Assembly (NCBI GenBank): GCA_964344765.1
Contig: CAYFOM010000012.1
Span: 47,290-111,289 of the forward strand
Origin: JACNIZ01 sp964344765
GTDB lineage: Bacteria; Planctomycetota; UBA1135
DNA length: 64,000 nucleotides
Direction of reading: 5' to 3'
In this document: positions 50,858 to 60,852 of the stretch, one piece after another
Numbering within the stretch: the first letter of the stretch is position 1
Layout of the letters: each line of letters opens with the position of its first letter
The notes under the pieces: model-generated
The model's input: the letters and a program-made list of their open reading frames with translations, nothing else
Told to the model about the DNA's origin: nothing
The model's database searches: none
Made by a program: the position numbers and the translations under genes

Positions 50858-53287
50858 ATGGAATTCCTCGCTCCCGGATTCTTGTTCCTGCTGCCGCTGG
50901 CCGCCGCACCCTGGCTCTGGACCAAAGCACGGCAGACGCCCATCCACACGGCGCTGCGCACCCTGTGTTTGGCCCTGATGATCTTGGCTTTAGCTCGCCC
51001 GGCAGTGATCCGGTCTTGGGATCGCCAGCACGTCATCGTCGTGCAGGACGCATCGCCGAGCCTGTCGGCCACCGAAAAGGCTCGCGCCGACGCCAATCTC
51101 AGTGAATGGCGCAAAGAGTTGCCCAGCGATTGGATTCTTCACGAATCCGCGCCGGTCCAGGGTAATTGGACCTTGGCCGATGCGCTGCACACCGCCTCGA
51201 CCAAGCTGCCCGCTCACGAACCCGCTTCCATCGTTTTGGCCAGTGATGGCCACAGTCGAACGGACTGGACTCAGGCTGCTGCCGGGACCGCCGAGTTAGG
51301 GATGCCGATGCATGCACTACCGCTGTCGGTCGACGCCGCCGAATTGCGAGTTGTAGGAGTGGCAACACCGGACGGATTACGAGTCGGCCACCCCGGTACA
51401 GTACGCGTTGTGGTATCCGGCGGACCTGCAAAGGTGCGATTGCAATTGAGCAACGCAACTTCAGCTGCACCATCGACCGATCCATCGGCTGAAGTCGCAC
51501 CGATTGACGCAAGCAGTGAAGCATGGGTAGACGGACGCAGCACCGTCGACATCAACTTTGAACCGACTCAAGCAGGCTTCCTTAACTTGCAAGTAGATCT
51601 GCAAAGTTTGGAGCTCAACGGCGGCCACGACATGCGTGCTGAAGACAACCGCTGGCGGACCACTGTCGCCGTGCAACCGCCGTTGCCGGTGCTTTATTTG
51701 GGACAGCGCAGTGTGGACGGTCAAACACGTTTAGCGCAGTTGCTAGGCCCTGGATTCGATCTGTCGAATTCGGACGACTTGGCCCTGGTCAACCTGAAGG
51801 AATACGCCGCGGTCATTTTGGATGACCGTACCGCCGCAACCGTGCCGGATGCCTTCCAGCAACGCTTGGCAACGGCGGTCACCGAACATGGCTTGGGCTT
51901 AATGATGAGTGGCGGGGCCGGCTCCTTCGGCCCGGGTGGATGGCAAGACACCGTCATTGCCGACCTGCTTCCGATTGAATTCCAACAGAAGGAAGAGAAA
52001 CGCGATCCGAGCACCACTTTGGTGGTCATCATCGACACCTCGGGGTCGATGGGGGGCAACCGCGTGCAGCTCGCAAAAGAAGTGTCGCGATTGGCCATAC
52101 GCCGTCTGCTACCTCACGATAAGGTCGGCATAGTTGAGTTTTACGGTGCCAAGCGCTGGGCGGCTCCCATCCAACCGGCCAGTAACTCCATTGAATTGGA
52201 ACGCGCGCTGAACCGCCTGGATGCCGGCGGCGGCACCGTCATTCTGCCGGCAGTGGAAGAGGCTTTCTATGGATTGCAAAACGTGCAAACGCGTTACAAG
52301 CACGTGTTGATCCTGACCGACGGCGGCGTCGAGACCGGCCCGTTTGAAAGCATGATGCGACGCATGGCGGATAAGGGCATGAACGTGTCCACTGTGCTCA
52401 TTGGTTCGCAAGCCCACTCCGAATTTTTGGTCAACCTAGCGAACTGGGGCAAGGGGCGTTTTTACCACGTGCCCAACCGCTTCAACCTTCCCGAGATCAT
52501 TCTCAAGCAACCGGCAAGCGCCAAACTTCCGGCCTACCGTCCCGGCCAATTTTCGTTGCAGACGCGCGGCGGTTCGGCCTGGTGGGGTGCCGCCGATCCA
52601 AAAGAGTTGCCGTTGCTCAATGGATACGTTGAATGCCGTGCCCGACCCGATTCCGAGGTGCTCATTAAAACAACCGACGGCAATCATCCGGTGCTCGCCA
52701 GTTGGCGATTCGGCGCTGGACGAGTGACTGCACTCACCACCGAGCCTGCCGGCCCCGGCACCGAAGAGTGGTCCAAGTGGGAAGGCTATGGCACCTTTTT
52801 GGCTCAGGTCGTGCAACGAACAGCCGCTGATCGCATGGAGCCGGTTGCCTTTGAAATCGAGCGTGTCGGCGATCTGTTGACGGTTATCGCCACCAGCCAA
52901 AATGGCCATCACAGCCGCGAACCGGTAACCGAGCCGCCACTACAGTGGCTTGCGAGTGGACCAGGCCAATACCGCAGCAGCCTGACTTGGCCGAACGAGC
53001 AAGAGTTTCGTTTGCAAAGCGGCGATGCACAATTCCTGGTGAGTCCGGCGGCCAGTGACGCCGCTCCGGAATTACAGGTCGATCCGATTCGAGTCATGCC
53101 ATTGGCCGAATTGGCTCAACTCAGTGGTGGTGGCGGTTTGCCCGAACCTGGAGCGCCGTTGGTCAGTAGCGAGGGGCGCAGCTTGCGCTTGCAGGAGTAT
53201 GCTCCTTGGCTGTTGATCGCAGCGCTGTTGATGTTCTTGACCGACATCTTTTACCGTCGGCGTCCGAGCTTTGGAGGTGTGGCATGA
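50858..53287 (+). CDS. Membrane protein with intact VWA domain and glutamine-amidotransferase-like segment
   Basis: An 809-residue protein; ATG 50858 is 5 nt after the upstream stop. Two N-terminal helices (FLFLLPLAAAPWLW, ALRTLCLALMILALA) are followed by VVQDASPSLSATEKA. A GATase1-like strand set contains GLGLMMSGGAGSFGPGGWQDT. The VWA domain has an intact MIDAS site DTSGSMGG at about residue 392 and VEFYGAKRW, LILTDGGVETG downstream. A C-terminal helix (LLIAALLMFLTDIFY) ends it. It is the likely main VWA client of the MoxR ATPase. It overlaps the giant TPR gene by 4 nt. Confidence 0.88.
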   Translation: MEFLAPGFLFLLPLAAAPWLWTKARQTPIHTALRTLCLALMILALARPAVIRSWDRQHVIVVQDASPSLSATEKARADANLSEWRKELPSDWILHESAPVQGNWTLADALHTASTKLPAHEPASIVLASDGHSRTDWTQAAAGTAELGMPMHALPLSVDAAELRVVGVATPDGLRVGHPGTVRVVVSGGPAKVRLQLSNATSAAPSTDPSAEVAPIDASSEAWVDGRSTVDINFEPTQAGFLNLQVDLQSLELNGGHDMRAEDNRWRTTVAVQPPLPVLYLGQRSVDGQTRLAQLLGPGFDLSNSDDLALVNLKEYAAVILDDRTAATVPDAFQQRLATAVTEHGLGLMMSGGAGSFGPGGWQDTVIADLLPIEFQQKEEKRDPSTTLVVIIDTSGSMGGNRVQLAKEVSRLAIRRLLPHDKVGIVEFYGAKRWAAPIQPASNSIELERALNRLDAGGGTVILPAVEEAFYGLQNVQTRYKHVLILTDGGVETGPFESMMRRMADKGMNVSTVLIGSQAHSEFLVNLANWGKGRFYHVPNRFNLPEIILKQPASAKLPAYRPGQFSLQTRGGSAWWGAADPKELPLLNGYVECRARPDSEVLIKTTDGNHPVLASWRFGAGRVTALTTEPAGPGTEEWSKWEGYGTFLAQVVQRTAADRMEPVAFEIERVGDLLTVIATSQNGHHSREPVTEPPLQWLASGPGQYRSSLTWPNEQEFRLQSGDAQFLVSPAASDAAPELQVDPIRVMPLAELAQLSGGGGLPEPGAPLVSSEGRSLRLQEYAPWLLIAALLMFLTDIFYRRRPSFGGVA

Positions 53288-56200
53288 TTTCATTCGTCAA
53301 CCGGTCGGCCCTAAAGATTGCTCTGGCGGTTGCTGCTCTTTGCTCGGCGTTCGCAGCAGTTTCTTGGGCCCAGCAAGACGGCCAAAGCCCGACGGCCAAC
53401 GGCTTGTTGGAGCAAGCCCTTGCCAATCATGGCGAACTCGCCACGGTGGAGGCTCTTTGGCGGCAAACGGTGTTGGATCAGGGCGGCTGCGACGACTTGC
53501 AGAAGCAGTTGGAACAGAGCTACGAAGCTAGCGAAGACGGCGACCAAAAGGTGGCGTTGCTTTGGGTGCGGTCGCAGCTTTATCAGCGCCAGGGTTTGCT
53601 CAATCAAGCCCTCTCCATTCTCGAGCTGATGTCCGAGGAGGCACGCGACGGCCGCTACTGGTTGGTCCATGGTCGCGTATTGGATTCACTAGGGCGGCTT
53701 GAAAAAGCACGAGAGTCTTATGAGCACGCGCTGCAAGCTCTTGGTGATCAAGATCCGCAAGTCTTGTCGATCCGATTGCGTTTGGCGCTGCTGGCGATGC
53801 AAGAAGATAGCGATGCCAAAGATGCGCTGTCGGACTTTGCCAAAAACGAAGACTTAAGCCGTGAGCAACGCAATCGCGCGGCAGTGGTTTTGGCCTTGCT
53901 GGGAAGGCCGAAGGATGGCATCGAGTTGTTCGAATCGACCGGCGAAGGAAGCGCTCTGTTCCGCCAAGAAATTCGTTTGGCGGAATGGGCGTTAAAGGCC
54001 AAGGATCATGAGCACGCGCAGCAGTACGCTTGGCAGGCGCGTGAGGCCGCTGTTACCAATCGCGATCGCTATTACGCCCTTGCACTGCTTCGCCAGGCTT
54101 ATCGCGACGCCGACCAGTTAGAGGACTTGCTCGACGAGTTCGCCGACATGGAGATCAGCGACAAGCCCACACGCGAAGCATGGATCTCGCTGCTACGTGA
54201 ATTGGGGCGGTATGAGCAAGCCGTCACCTTGTTTGAAGCCGATGCCGCGGCAGCCCAATTCCCGATCGAGCAACGCCGCGAACTGTTGGAAATGTACCGC
54301 GACTCCGGCCGCGAAGAGGAAATGGTCCAGCAGTACCGCAAGCTGATCGAAGAGCAGCCGCGCAACTGGGTGTGGCCGGAAGGCTTGTCGCGTTACTACT
54401 TGGAAAACGGTGACGTCGACGCCGCCCGCGAGGCTTGGCAGACTTTCCTCGTCACTGAGTTGCCCGGCGCCAATTACCTGGATGGCGCGGAAGCTTTAAT
54501 GGGTGTCGGCATGGACGACTTGGCGCTGCAATGTGCCGAGGATTGCATTGCAACGGATCAGGTGACGTCGCCGGCGTATTTGTTCTTGTACGAGCTGCAC
54601 AGCTTCCGCGGCGACTTGGAACAAGCGACGATCGCGTTGGATCGCATGCGCGACGCGTTGCCGGCCGATGCGCCGGAGCGCATGCAGTTGGCCGAGTCTT
54701 ACGAAAAGCTGGGCGACTTGGAGCAAGCGGTGCAACTGCTGGAGGATTTGCGCGGCATTCGTGGACCGGAACGCACTGGCGAAGACTTAGAGATGCGCCT
54801 GGCGTGGTTGCATTCCGAGGTTGGGAACGAAGAGTTGGCGCTGAAGCGTTGGAAGGAGATTTGGTTGCGCATCGATTCCATCCCGCGTCGCCGTTACGTC
54901 GAGGATCGTTTGATGTCGGTGGCGTCGCGACTCGGGCGGTTGGCGGACATTGCGATTGATTTGGAAAAGAAGCTTTACGCCGGAACTGCGAATCAACGCG
55001 AAAGCGGCCTGCTGGTGCGTTTGTACACCAAGGTGGGGGACGCGGTGTCGGCCACCGAAATTATTGAAGAGCACCTGAAATACAGCGGCGGCTCCGAGGT
55101 GGAAGCGTTGCAGGAGCAAGCGCGCGTATTCCTCGCTTGCACCGATTATCACAACTATGAGCGTACCGTGAATCAGTTGATTGCGCTCGATCCGGAAGGC
55201 GAACCGGATTATCTACGTCAAATCGCGATGAGCATGTTGGAGCGCGGCAAACCGCAACAAGCTCGCAAGATTTTGGCGCGACTGAAGGAGCTTGGAGCCA
55301 CTACCGATGAAGCCGAATTTGAAGCCGGCGTACTGGCATTGGCCGGCTTGAATGATGATGCGATTACCGCTTATCGGCGCGGCATCGCCGGCAACGCCAA
55401 CCGAATTGAAAGCTACTTGTTGATGGCGAACTTAATGGCCTCTGCCAATCGAAAAGATCAGGCCATCGGCATGTTCCAGCACCTTGCCGAAACCGCTGAG
55501 AAAGATGATTTGTTCACCATTGCCATCGATGGTTTGATCAACATGGAGGCGCCGGCGTCGACCTTGCGCTGGGCGCGGCGGATCACGCTTGAGCGTTTGG
55601 CCAACCGCCATGACAAGCCCTATCTCTACCAGTTGCTCGCCGACTTGGCCGAGTTATGCAACGATGTCGAAGCGCAATTTACCGCACTGGAAAACTTGCT
55701 GCCCATCGCCGGCGATCGACGCACTTCGGTGGTGCGCGAATTGATGGATTTGTCGGCCGGCAGCAACAGTTTCAGCGGACCGCGCCGGCAACCGAAAACC
55801 AAACGTCACCTGGCATTCGGCCGCCGCTTGATTAGCCTCGGCCAATTGGTGCCACCGCAGGTCTACTTGGATCTGGGACGTGCATTCTTGAATTCGCAAG
55901 ATATCCAAGACGCGGTCAGCACATTCTCCTTAGCTCGCGGCCTCGCCGACGCCGATGCTTTCCAACGCGACACCGCCGCGCTGTTTGAAGAAGCCCGCTA
56001 TCTACGCGAAGCAAAAAAGACTTATCAAAAAGTCTTGATCGGTGACAACGGCAACTTGGGCTTACTGATCAAAGTGGCCGAGCTGCACGAGCAAACCGGC
56101 AAAGATCAAGAAGCCGCCGACGCTTACCGTCGCGCTTTGAATCTATTGCTGTCGCGTCGCCCGGTTATTGCTGCGAAAGAAGAAAAAGATGTCGACGATC

Positions 56201-59200
56201 CGTATGCGCGCTGGATGGCACGCAACGTCGACGATTTTGACCGCTATTACGAACGTGCACTCAAAGGCTTAAAAGCGTCGATGGAGCCGGCCGATGCAGA
56301 GCAGCTTCTTCGCCGGCAGATGGATTGGGCGCTAGCCGATTTGCAACAGGTCGTCACCCTGCAGGCCGAAGCTGAGGAATCGCTACCGTTGGATCGCTTC
56401 CCACGGTTGTTGCGCCGCTCGGACTTTTTGCGCCACGCGGCGATGACCTATGGTCAGCCGCAAATTGCCGAAGACTTTGACCTGCAACTTCAGCAAGCCT
56501 TCGCCGAAGACGCCGATCTTCTGCCGCGCCTAATGCGCGTGTGGAGCCGCAACGGCCTAATCGCCGGGGCGCGCAATTTGTTGGAAGCCAGTCCGCGCCC
56601 GGCGTTGGAAAAAGACCCGCTGCGCTTCATGATCGGCGAAGGTCTAGACCCGGAAGCCTTTGAGTTAATTCCTGCCGACGAAGCGCTGCGCTTGGTCATG
56701 CCGATGCTGACCGGCAATCGCTTCGAAGAAGCCAAAATTCTGCTGCAACGCGTCGACTACCGACTCAGCGAAAGCAAGCCTGCCACCGTTGGCGCGCTGT
56801 TTTCGGCGTCGACGATGTTGAACGAGCCGGACTTGCAACTGACTCTCGCGCGTCACTGGTTGCGCATGCAAATGGCCGACCCGGAAAGTTATGGCTATTG
56901 GGGCATCCGCGGTTCGTTAGACCGTTGCGTGCAATATTTACCGCCCGAACATCTGCGCAGTTACGCTCAGTATTACATGCAGTTGGTGCTGGATGAACCG
57001 GAGAAACGCGCCAACTATCTGGCCGGGGTCCCGTTCTTGCAGGAGCGCTTGAATGAACCTCTGGTCACCGCCGAAGAGTTAGCCGACTTGATTGCCGAGC
57101 AAGGTCAAATGCTGGCTTACAGCTTGGGACCGCTGCTGGCTCTAGCACCGCCGGAGGAACGCGCCTCGTTAGCGTCGTCGGTGTGGGTGGAGTTGAACCC
57201 GTCGATGCGCTGGTACTTCCCGTTCAACCTGCTGACGACGATGGAAGCCGAGTTCGGGGAGGAATTAGAAGACCTGATGCTGGAATGGTTTGAGTTTGCC
57301 GCCAAAGAGGGCGAGCAACGTTACGTAGTCCAGCGCGCCGACGACTTGCTCAACCAAGAATTGCTCGAGCGCAATTACGACTTTGTCGGTGAAATTTTTG
57401 ACGTGCTCGCCAAGGCTTTCCCCGAAGACCCGATGGTGCGCGCCAGCCACGCTCGCTGGATGTGGAAAAAGGATCAAAGCGACGAAGCGCTGCAAATCGC
57501 GTTAGATGCCTACTTCGACCCGGCAATGAGTTCGGGGAACGATTGGTCTGTTCGTCAGGCGAAGCAAGGCATCGAAGCCGAATTCTTTAAGGCACGTCCT
57601 CAACCTTTCCTCGATCGTTGGGAAGAGAACAACCAAAAAGACGGCGCAACCATGGCCAAAACCAATGAGCGTTTGCGCATGGTTCGTCAACTGCAAGACA
57701 AAGATTTGTTGCACGCCGAATTGCAATCGGCGATGAAATGGCATGAAGACGAAATGAGCTTCAAATTGCAGTTCCACAGTTCTTTGGTTGCAAGAGGAGA
57801 ACAAGAAAATGCCGAAAAGTGGTTGGCAAAATTGCTGGTCGACTTCGACGACAACAAAGATTTGTGGCGTTCTCAGTTCTATCAGTTGCGCTCCAAGTCC
57901 CAATATGTGAACGCGCTGCAAGCGCTGAACAGGTGGCAGGAATTAGTTGCTATTGAAGAGGCGGATAAGGTTGAGACCAAAGTTGAGGAGGAAGAGGAAA
58001 AAGTAGATACTCGAGCGCCTCAAACCGGTGTTTGGAACCTGAAAAAAGTGTTGGTGGAACAACAGGATCCGGTTACCGCTCAACAGGTTCTTCGTCGCAT
58101 GTGGCGAAATTATCCTCGCGATGATGATTCCATGCGCTTTTACTATCGTCAGCCGCTGAATCAATCCTGGCCGGTGGATTTCGAAGAAGTTGAGGAGTCG
58201 GAAGAAACCAAAACTGTGCGCGCGCGCGGTGGACTTCCTGCCTATTTGCTGTGGCAGCCGCAGGAAGAAACCGAAGAAGAGCCGCCGACCATGTGGCAGG
58301 TTCTTGCCGAGCACGAGTTCGGCCTGAACGAAATGGAGCGTTTATTGCGCGTAGAAGGCGCGTCGGCCGGCGAAGGCCAGGAGCAAGTAATCGAAGCTTT
58401 GGCGCATGCTCGGGCCGCGGAAACCGGAAGTGAGCAAGCCATTCAAGAGCTGCTCGACATGGCGAATAATGGCCAAGCGCTGCGCCACCATTATTTGCAG
58501 TTGTTGGTCTTGCTCAGCGAAAATCAAAACTCGATTTCGGAAGAAGCGCAAGCAGTACTGGATGGCTTGCAGCGCAGCTTGGATCCTAAAGACGGACGTC
58601 AGCTATTGGAGTTGGCGCGGGTCATGGCAGCGACCGGCGACCGCGAACGCGCAGTGGCGCTTTATCGTTGGTGCGCGACTCGTATCAGCGGTTCGTCGTA
58701 CATCTATTACGAGGATGACAGCAGCACCTTGAGCATTCGCCAACTGCTGAAGAGCGCTAAGTCGGCGTTGCAAAGCGGCGATGACTTGATCGGCATTGTG
58801 GAATTAGCACTGCAAATTGCCGCACCCAGCGACAACCCATGGGACGCCGAAAATTACCAGCGCGTGGTCATGGAAACGTGGACCGACTTGCTCGATCCGC
58901 AGGCCGCATTGGAAAAGTGCAGCAAGGTCTGCGCCGAGGCGGATTCGCGCGACCAGTCCTTACGCCGCGACATCGCCAAACGAGCAGCAATGCTTTACGC
59001 CAAGACCGGTAACATCGAACGCGCGTTGGCCTGTGCCGAAGTTGCCTATTGCTCGTTCCCGTTAGATGAGTTCTTTCAGCAATACTACTACTCGTACTTG
59101 GGCCGGTCCGAACACCCGGCGCGGTCCATCGGTAGGCGAGAAATGCATCAATGGCTGCCGGCCGACGGTGGCGAATATGTCAACGCGGCAAACTGGTATA

Positions 59201-59757
59201 CCGCTTTAGCAAATGCCGTGCTGGACTGGAGCGAAGCTGATCGTTTCAATAAGCAAAATGCAATTACCACCTGTGTGCTTGCCACCGTGCGGTTGTGGGA
59301 TATGGGCGAGGCCGATGCTGCCCAACAACTGCTGGAACGGCTAAGCAAGCTCGCCGACCCGGGTGGCAACGGGCGTTTGTGGATTGCCGATGCCTATCAG
59401 CACTGCAAACAAGCCGACGTCGCCGCCGCGCTTCAAACCCAGCTACTGGATGACCGCGAACTCCCGATGTCGCGCTGGAACGACGTCTTCGATGCGGTCA
59501 TCGCCGAACAGGGTCCGGCGGCGGCACTAGCGGCGTACCTGCCGCTCAGCGAGCAGAACCATCACAAGGTGCTCCTAGAGGCGCTGATCGACATGGCCGA
59601 ATCCGCCGGCGAGGACGAGGAGCTCGCCCGTTTAAAACAGCTGCATGAAGACGCTCAGGCCGCCAAAGCCGAACTGGATGCCTGGCAAGAAGCGGAAAAC
59701 GAGAAGCGCAAGAAGGCTTCCCAGCGGCACAGTCCAAACATGATCATCATCCGCTAA
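53284..59757 (+). CDS. Giant exported TPR-repeat protein
   Basis: A 2157-residue protein; ATG 53284 overlaps the previous stop and gives a signal peptide (IALAVAALCSAFAAVSWAQQ). Nearly all of it is TPR-like helical pairs, for example YEKLGDLEQAVQLLEDL, ALAGLNDDAITAYRRGIAGNANRIESYLLMANL and LHEQTGKDQEAADAYRRALNL. Acidic insertions occur around residues 1560-1585 and 1640-1690. It ends in a basic Lys-rich tail (NEKRKKASQRHSPN). It is the last gene of the MoxR operon and probably the periplasmic scaffold of the assembly, comparable with the TPR proteins (BatE) of Bat clusters but far larger. No transmembrane helix apart from the signal is evident. Confidence 0.85.
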   Translation: MISFVNRSALKIALAVAALCSAFAAVSWAQQDGQSPTANGLLEQALANHGELATVEALWRQTVLDQGGCDDLQKQLEQSYEASEDGDQKVALLWVRSQLYQRQGLLNQALSILELMSEEARDGRYWLVHGRVLDSLGRLEKARESYEHALQALGDQDPQVLSIRLRLALLAMQEDSDAKDALSDFAKNEDLSREQRNRAAVVLALLGRPKDGIELFESTGEGSALFRQEIRLAEWALKAKDHEHAQQYAWQAREAAVTNRDRYYALALLRQAYRDADQLEDLLDEFADMEISDKPTREAWISLLRELGRYEQAVTLFEADAAAAQFPIEQRRELLEMYRDSGREEEMVQQYRKLIEEQPRNWVWPEGLSRYYLENGDVDAAREAWQTFLVTELPGANYLDGAEALMGVGMDDLALQCAEDCIATDQVTSPAYLFLYELHSFRGDLEQATIALDRMRDALPADAPERMQLAESYEKLGDLEQAVQLLEDLRGIRGPERTGEDLEMRLAWLHSEVGNEELALKRWKEIWLRIDSIPRRRYVEDRLMSVASRLGRLADIAIDLEKKLYAGTANQRESGLLVRLYTKVGDAVSATEIIEEHLKYSGGSEVEALQEQARVFLACTDYHNYERTVNQLIALDPEGEPDYLRQIAMSMLERGKPQQARKILARLKELGATTDEAEFEAGVLALAGLNDDAITAYRRGIAGNANRIESYLLMANLMASANRKDQAIGMFQHLAETAEKDDLFTIAIDGLINMEAPASTLRWARRITLERLANRHDKPYLYQLLADLAELCNDVEAQFTALENLLPIAGDRRTSVVRELMDLSAGSNSFSGPRRQPKTKRHLAFGRRLISLGQLVPPQVYLDLGRAFLNSQDIQDAVSTFSLARGLADADAFQRDTAALFEEARYLREAKKTYQKVLIGDNGNLGLLIKVAELHEQTGKDQEAADAYRRALNLLLSRRPVIAAKEEKDVDDPYARWMARNVDDFDRYYERALKGLKASMEPADAEQLLRRQMDWALADLQQVVTLQAEAEESLPLDRFPRLLRRSDFLRHAAMTYGQPQIAEDFDLQLQQAFAEDADLLPRLMRVWSRNGLIAGARNLLEASPRPALEKDPLRFMIGEGLDPEAFELIPADEALRLVMPMLTGNRFEEAKILLQRVDYRLSESKPATVGALFSASTMLNEPDLQLTLARHWLRMQMADPESYGYWGIRGSLDRCVQYLPPEHLRSYAQYYMQLVLDEPEKRANYLAGVPFLQERLNEPLVTAEELADLIAEQGQMLAYSLGPLLALAPPEERASLASSVWVELNPSMRWYFPFNLLTTMEAEFGEELEDLMLEWFEFAAKEGEQRYVVQRADDLLNQELLERNYDFVGEIFDVLAKAFPEDPMVRASHARWMWKKDQSDEALQIALDAYFDPAMSSGNDWSVRQAKQGIEAEFFKARPQPFLDRWEENNQKDGATMAKTNERLRMVRQLQDKDLLHAELQSAMKWHEDEMSFKLQFHSSLVARGEQENAEKWLAKLLVDFDDNKDLWRSQFYQLRSKSQYVNALQALNRWQELVAIEEADKVETKVEEEEEKVDTRAPQTGVWNLKKVLVEQQDPVTAQQVLRRMWRNYPRDDDSMRFYYRQPLNQSWPVDFEEVEESEETKTVRARGGLPAYLLWQPQEETEEEPPTMWQVLAEHEFGLNEMERLLRVEGASAGEGQEQVIEALAHARAAETGSEQAIQELLDMANNGQALRHHYLQLLVLLSENQNSISEEAQAVLDGLQRSLDPKDGRQLLELARVMAATGDRERAVALYRWCATRISGSSYIYYEDDSSTLSIRQLLKSAKSALQSGDDLIGIVELALQIAAPSDNPWDAENYQRVVMETWTDLLDPQAALEKCSKVCAEADSRDQSLRRDIAKRAAMLYAKTGNIERALACAEVAYCSFPLDEFFQQYYYSYLGRSEHPARSIGRREMHQWLPADGGEYVNAANWYTALANAVLDWSEADRFNKQNAITTCVLATVRLWDMGEADAAQQLLERLSKLADPGGNGRLWIADAYQHCKQADVAAALQTQLLDDRELPMSRWNDVFDAVIAEQGPAAALAAYLPLSEQNHHKVLLEALIDMAESAGEDEELARLKQLHEDAQAAKAELDAWQEAENEKRKKASQRHSPNMIIIR

Positions 59758-59779
59758 TCCGAGCGGATCGGCTAGGTAT

Positions 59780-59821
59780 AAAAAAAGACCTCCGATCTCG
59801 CTAGGGCAAAATCGGAGGTCT
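59780..59821 (-). terminator. Rho-independent terminator of the tRNA-Val transcript
   Basis: On the minus strand AGACCTCCGAT pairs perfectly with ATCGGAGGTCT (11 bp, 14-nt loop) and is followed by seven U. It lies 8 nt after the encoded CCA of tRNA-Val, so it terminates that transcript. On the plus strand the hairpin lacks a U-run, so it is weaker for the TPR gene ending at 59757. Confidence 0.88.
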
Positions 59822-59829
59822 GGTCAAGG

Positions 59830-59906
59830 TGGTGGGCGATACTGGACTCGAACCAGTGACCCCCAGCTTGTCGAGCTGGTGCTCTAGCCAACTGAGCTAA
59901 GCGCCC
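59830..59906 (-). tRNA. tRNA-Val (GAC), CCA encoded, unusual C33
   Basis: A complete cloverleaf can be drawn over 77 nt: D-arm GCTC/GAGC, anticodon stem CCAGC/GCTGG with loop TCGACAA giving anticodon GAC, variable GGGTC, T-arm ACTGG-TTCGAGT-CCAGT, discriminator A and encoded CCA. Position 33 is C where U is almost invariant, and the acceptor has one mismatch (C6 with U67). It reads GUC/GUU valine codons if functional. Confidence 0.88.
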
Positions 59907-59922
59907 GACCTTGAGGGCGAGA

Positions 59923-59951
59923 AGGATACCGTAACTTGGCAGCCTTGAAAA
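59923..59951 (-). promoter_or_regulatory. Weak σ70-like promoter before tRNA-Val
   Basis: On the minus strand TTTTCA (59951-59946), a 17-nt spacer and TATCCT (59928-59923) lie just upstream of the tRNA. Each hexamer matches four of six consensus bases. Position is right for tRNA-Val, but the match alone is modest. Confidence 0.3.
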
Positions 59952-59989
59952 GCCCTAAGCGACAATTTTAACAGCTTCTCCGGGCGAAA

Positions 59990-60811
59990 CTAGTCCAGCA
60001 GCTGCCACGCGCCGTCGGCGACGCTGAGCAACCAATCGGCGTCGGCCTGGGGTAAACCGCCGCTAAAACTGCTGGCCAGCGGGCTCTGGTCGTAGAGGTA
60101 GGAGAAAAACATCGCCCCGGTCAGGAAGGAGCCGGCAGCTCCGGCATGCGAGCCGTCGCCGCTGTGCAGGGTGAGCGCGGTGTTCTGGTACATGGAATAA
60201 TTCCACGCCGCGCCGACGTGCACGATATCCGCCCCAGTGGCTTTGGCGGCCTGGGCATATGCCACTTTGTTGGCATGGAGCATTTCGCTGGGTTCATTAT
60301 TGAAATACGACACCAAATACGAATGTCCCCAATTGCGCGGCCAAGTCTGGAAGTAAACCACCTCGGCGGTCGGCGCTTCGCGCTTGATCACCACATCGAT
60401 GTTGAGCATGCCGCGCTCAAATTGATTGCGCTCGGTAGTGTGGCCCAAATATGCCTGCGACGGTCGCGTGCTTTGCTCTTGCACGACAACGTAATCCCAT
60501 GCCTGTTGATTGAGCAAATCCAGCAACGAGTAGCTGTTGCTTTGGTAGACGGCCGATTGGCGGTTTTGATAGTGATCCAGCACCGTCCAACCACCGCGAG
60601 TCGCAAGCTGCAGGGTCAGTGTGGTGTTTGGATCGGCGGCGACGAAGTCCTCGAACGAACGCCACGTACCGGCGGTGTAGCTGTTGCCGATCATCAGCAC
60701 GTTGAGGTGGGTCGCCGCCGGCTGGTTCGGCGCGGCTGGCGGAACCATGTCCGGCAGGGTCATGCCGGGCGGAAGCAGCCACAGGATGAGGGGAAGGAGG
60801 AGCATCTGCAT
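59990..60811 (-). CDS. Exported SGNH/GDSL-like hydrolase
   Basis: A 273-residue protein with a signal peptide (LLLPLILWLLPPGMTLP). Block I is VLMIGNSYTAG (nucleophile Ser44), the oxyanion Gly region is ATRGGW, VVVQEQS takes the block III place, and block V is HSGDGSHAGAAGS with Asp and His. This arrangement fits SGNH hydrolases, which include esterases and glycan deacetylases. Substrate is unknown. It lies on the minus strand after the pcnB-like gene. Confidence 0.72.
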   Translation of the reverse strand: MQMLLLPLILWLLPPGMTLPDMVPPAAPNQPAATHLNVLMIGNSYTAGTWRSFEDFVAADPNTTLTLQLATRGGWTVLDHYQNRQSAVYQSNSYSLLDLLNQQAWDYVVVQEQSTRPSQAYLGHTTERNQFERGMLNIDVVIKREAPTAEVVYFQTWPRNWGHSYLVSYFNNEPSEMLHANKVAYAQAAKATGADIVHVGAAWNYSMYQNTALTLHSGDGSHAGAAGSFLTGAMFFSYLYDQSPLASSFSGGLPQADADWLLSVADGAWQLLD

Positions 60812-60852
60812 CTGGCTCCACGATATCCCTAAATCAGCGCTGGTAACCGCGG

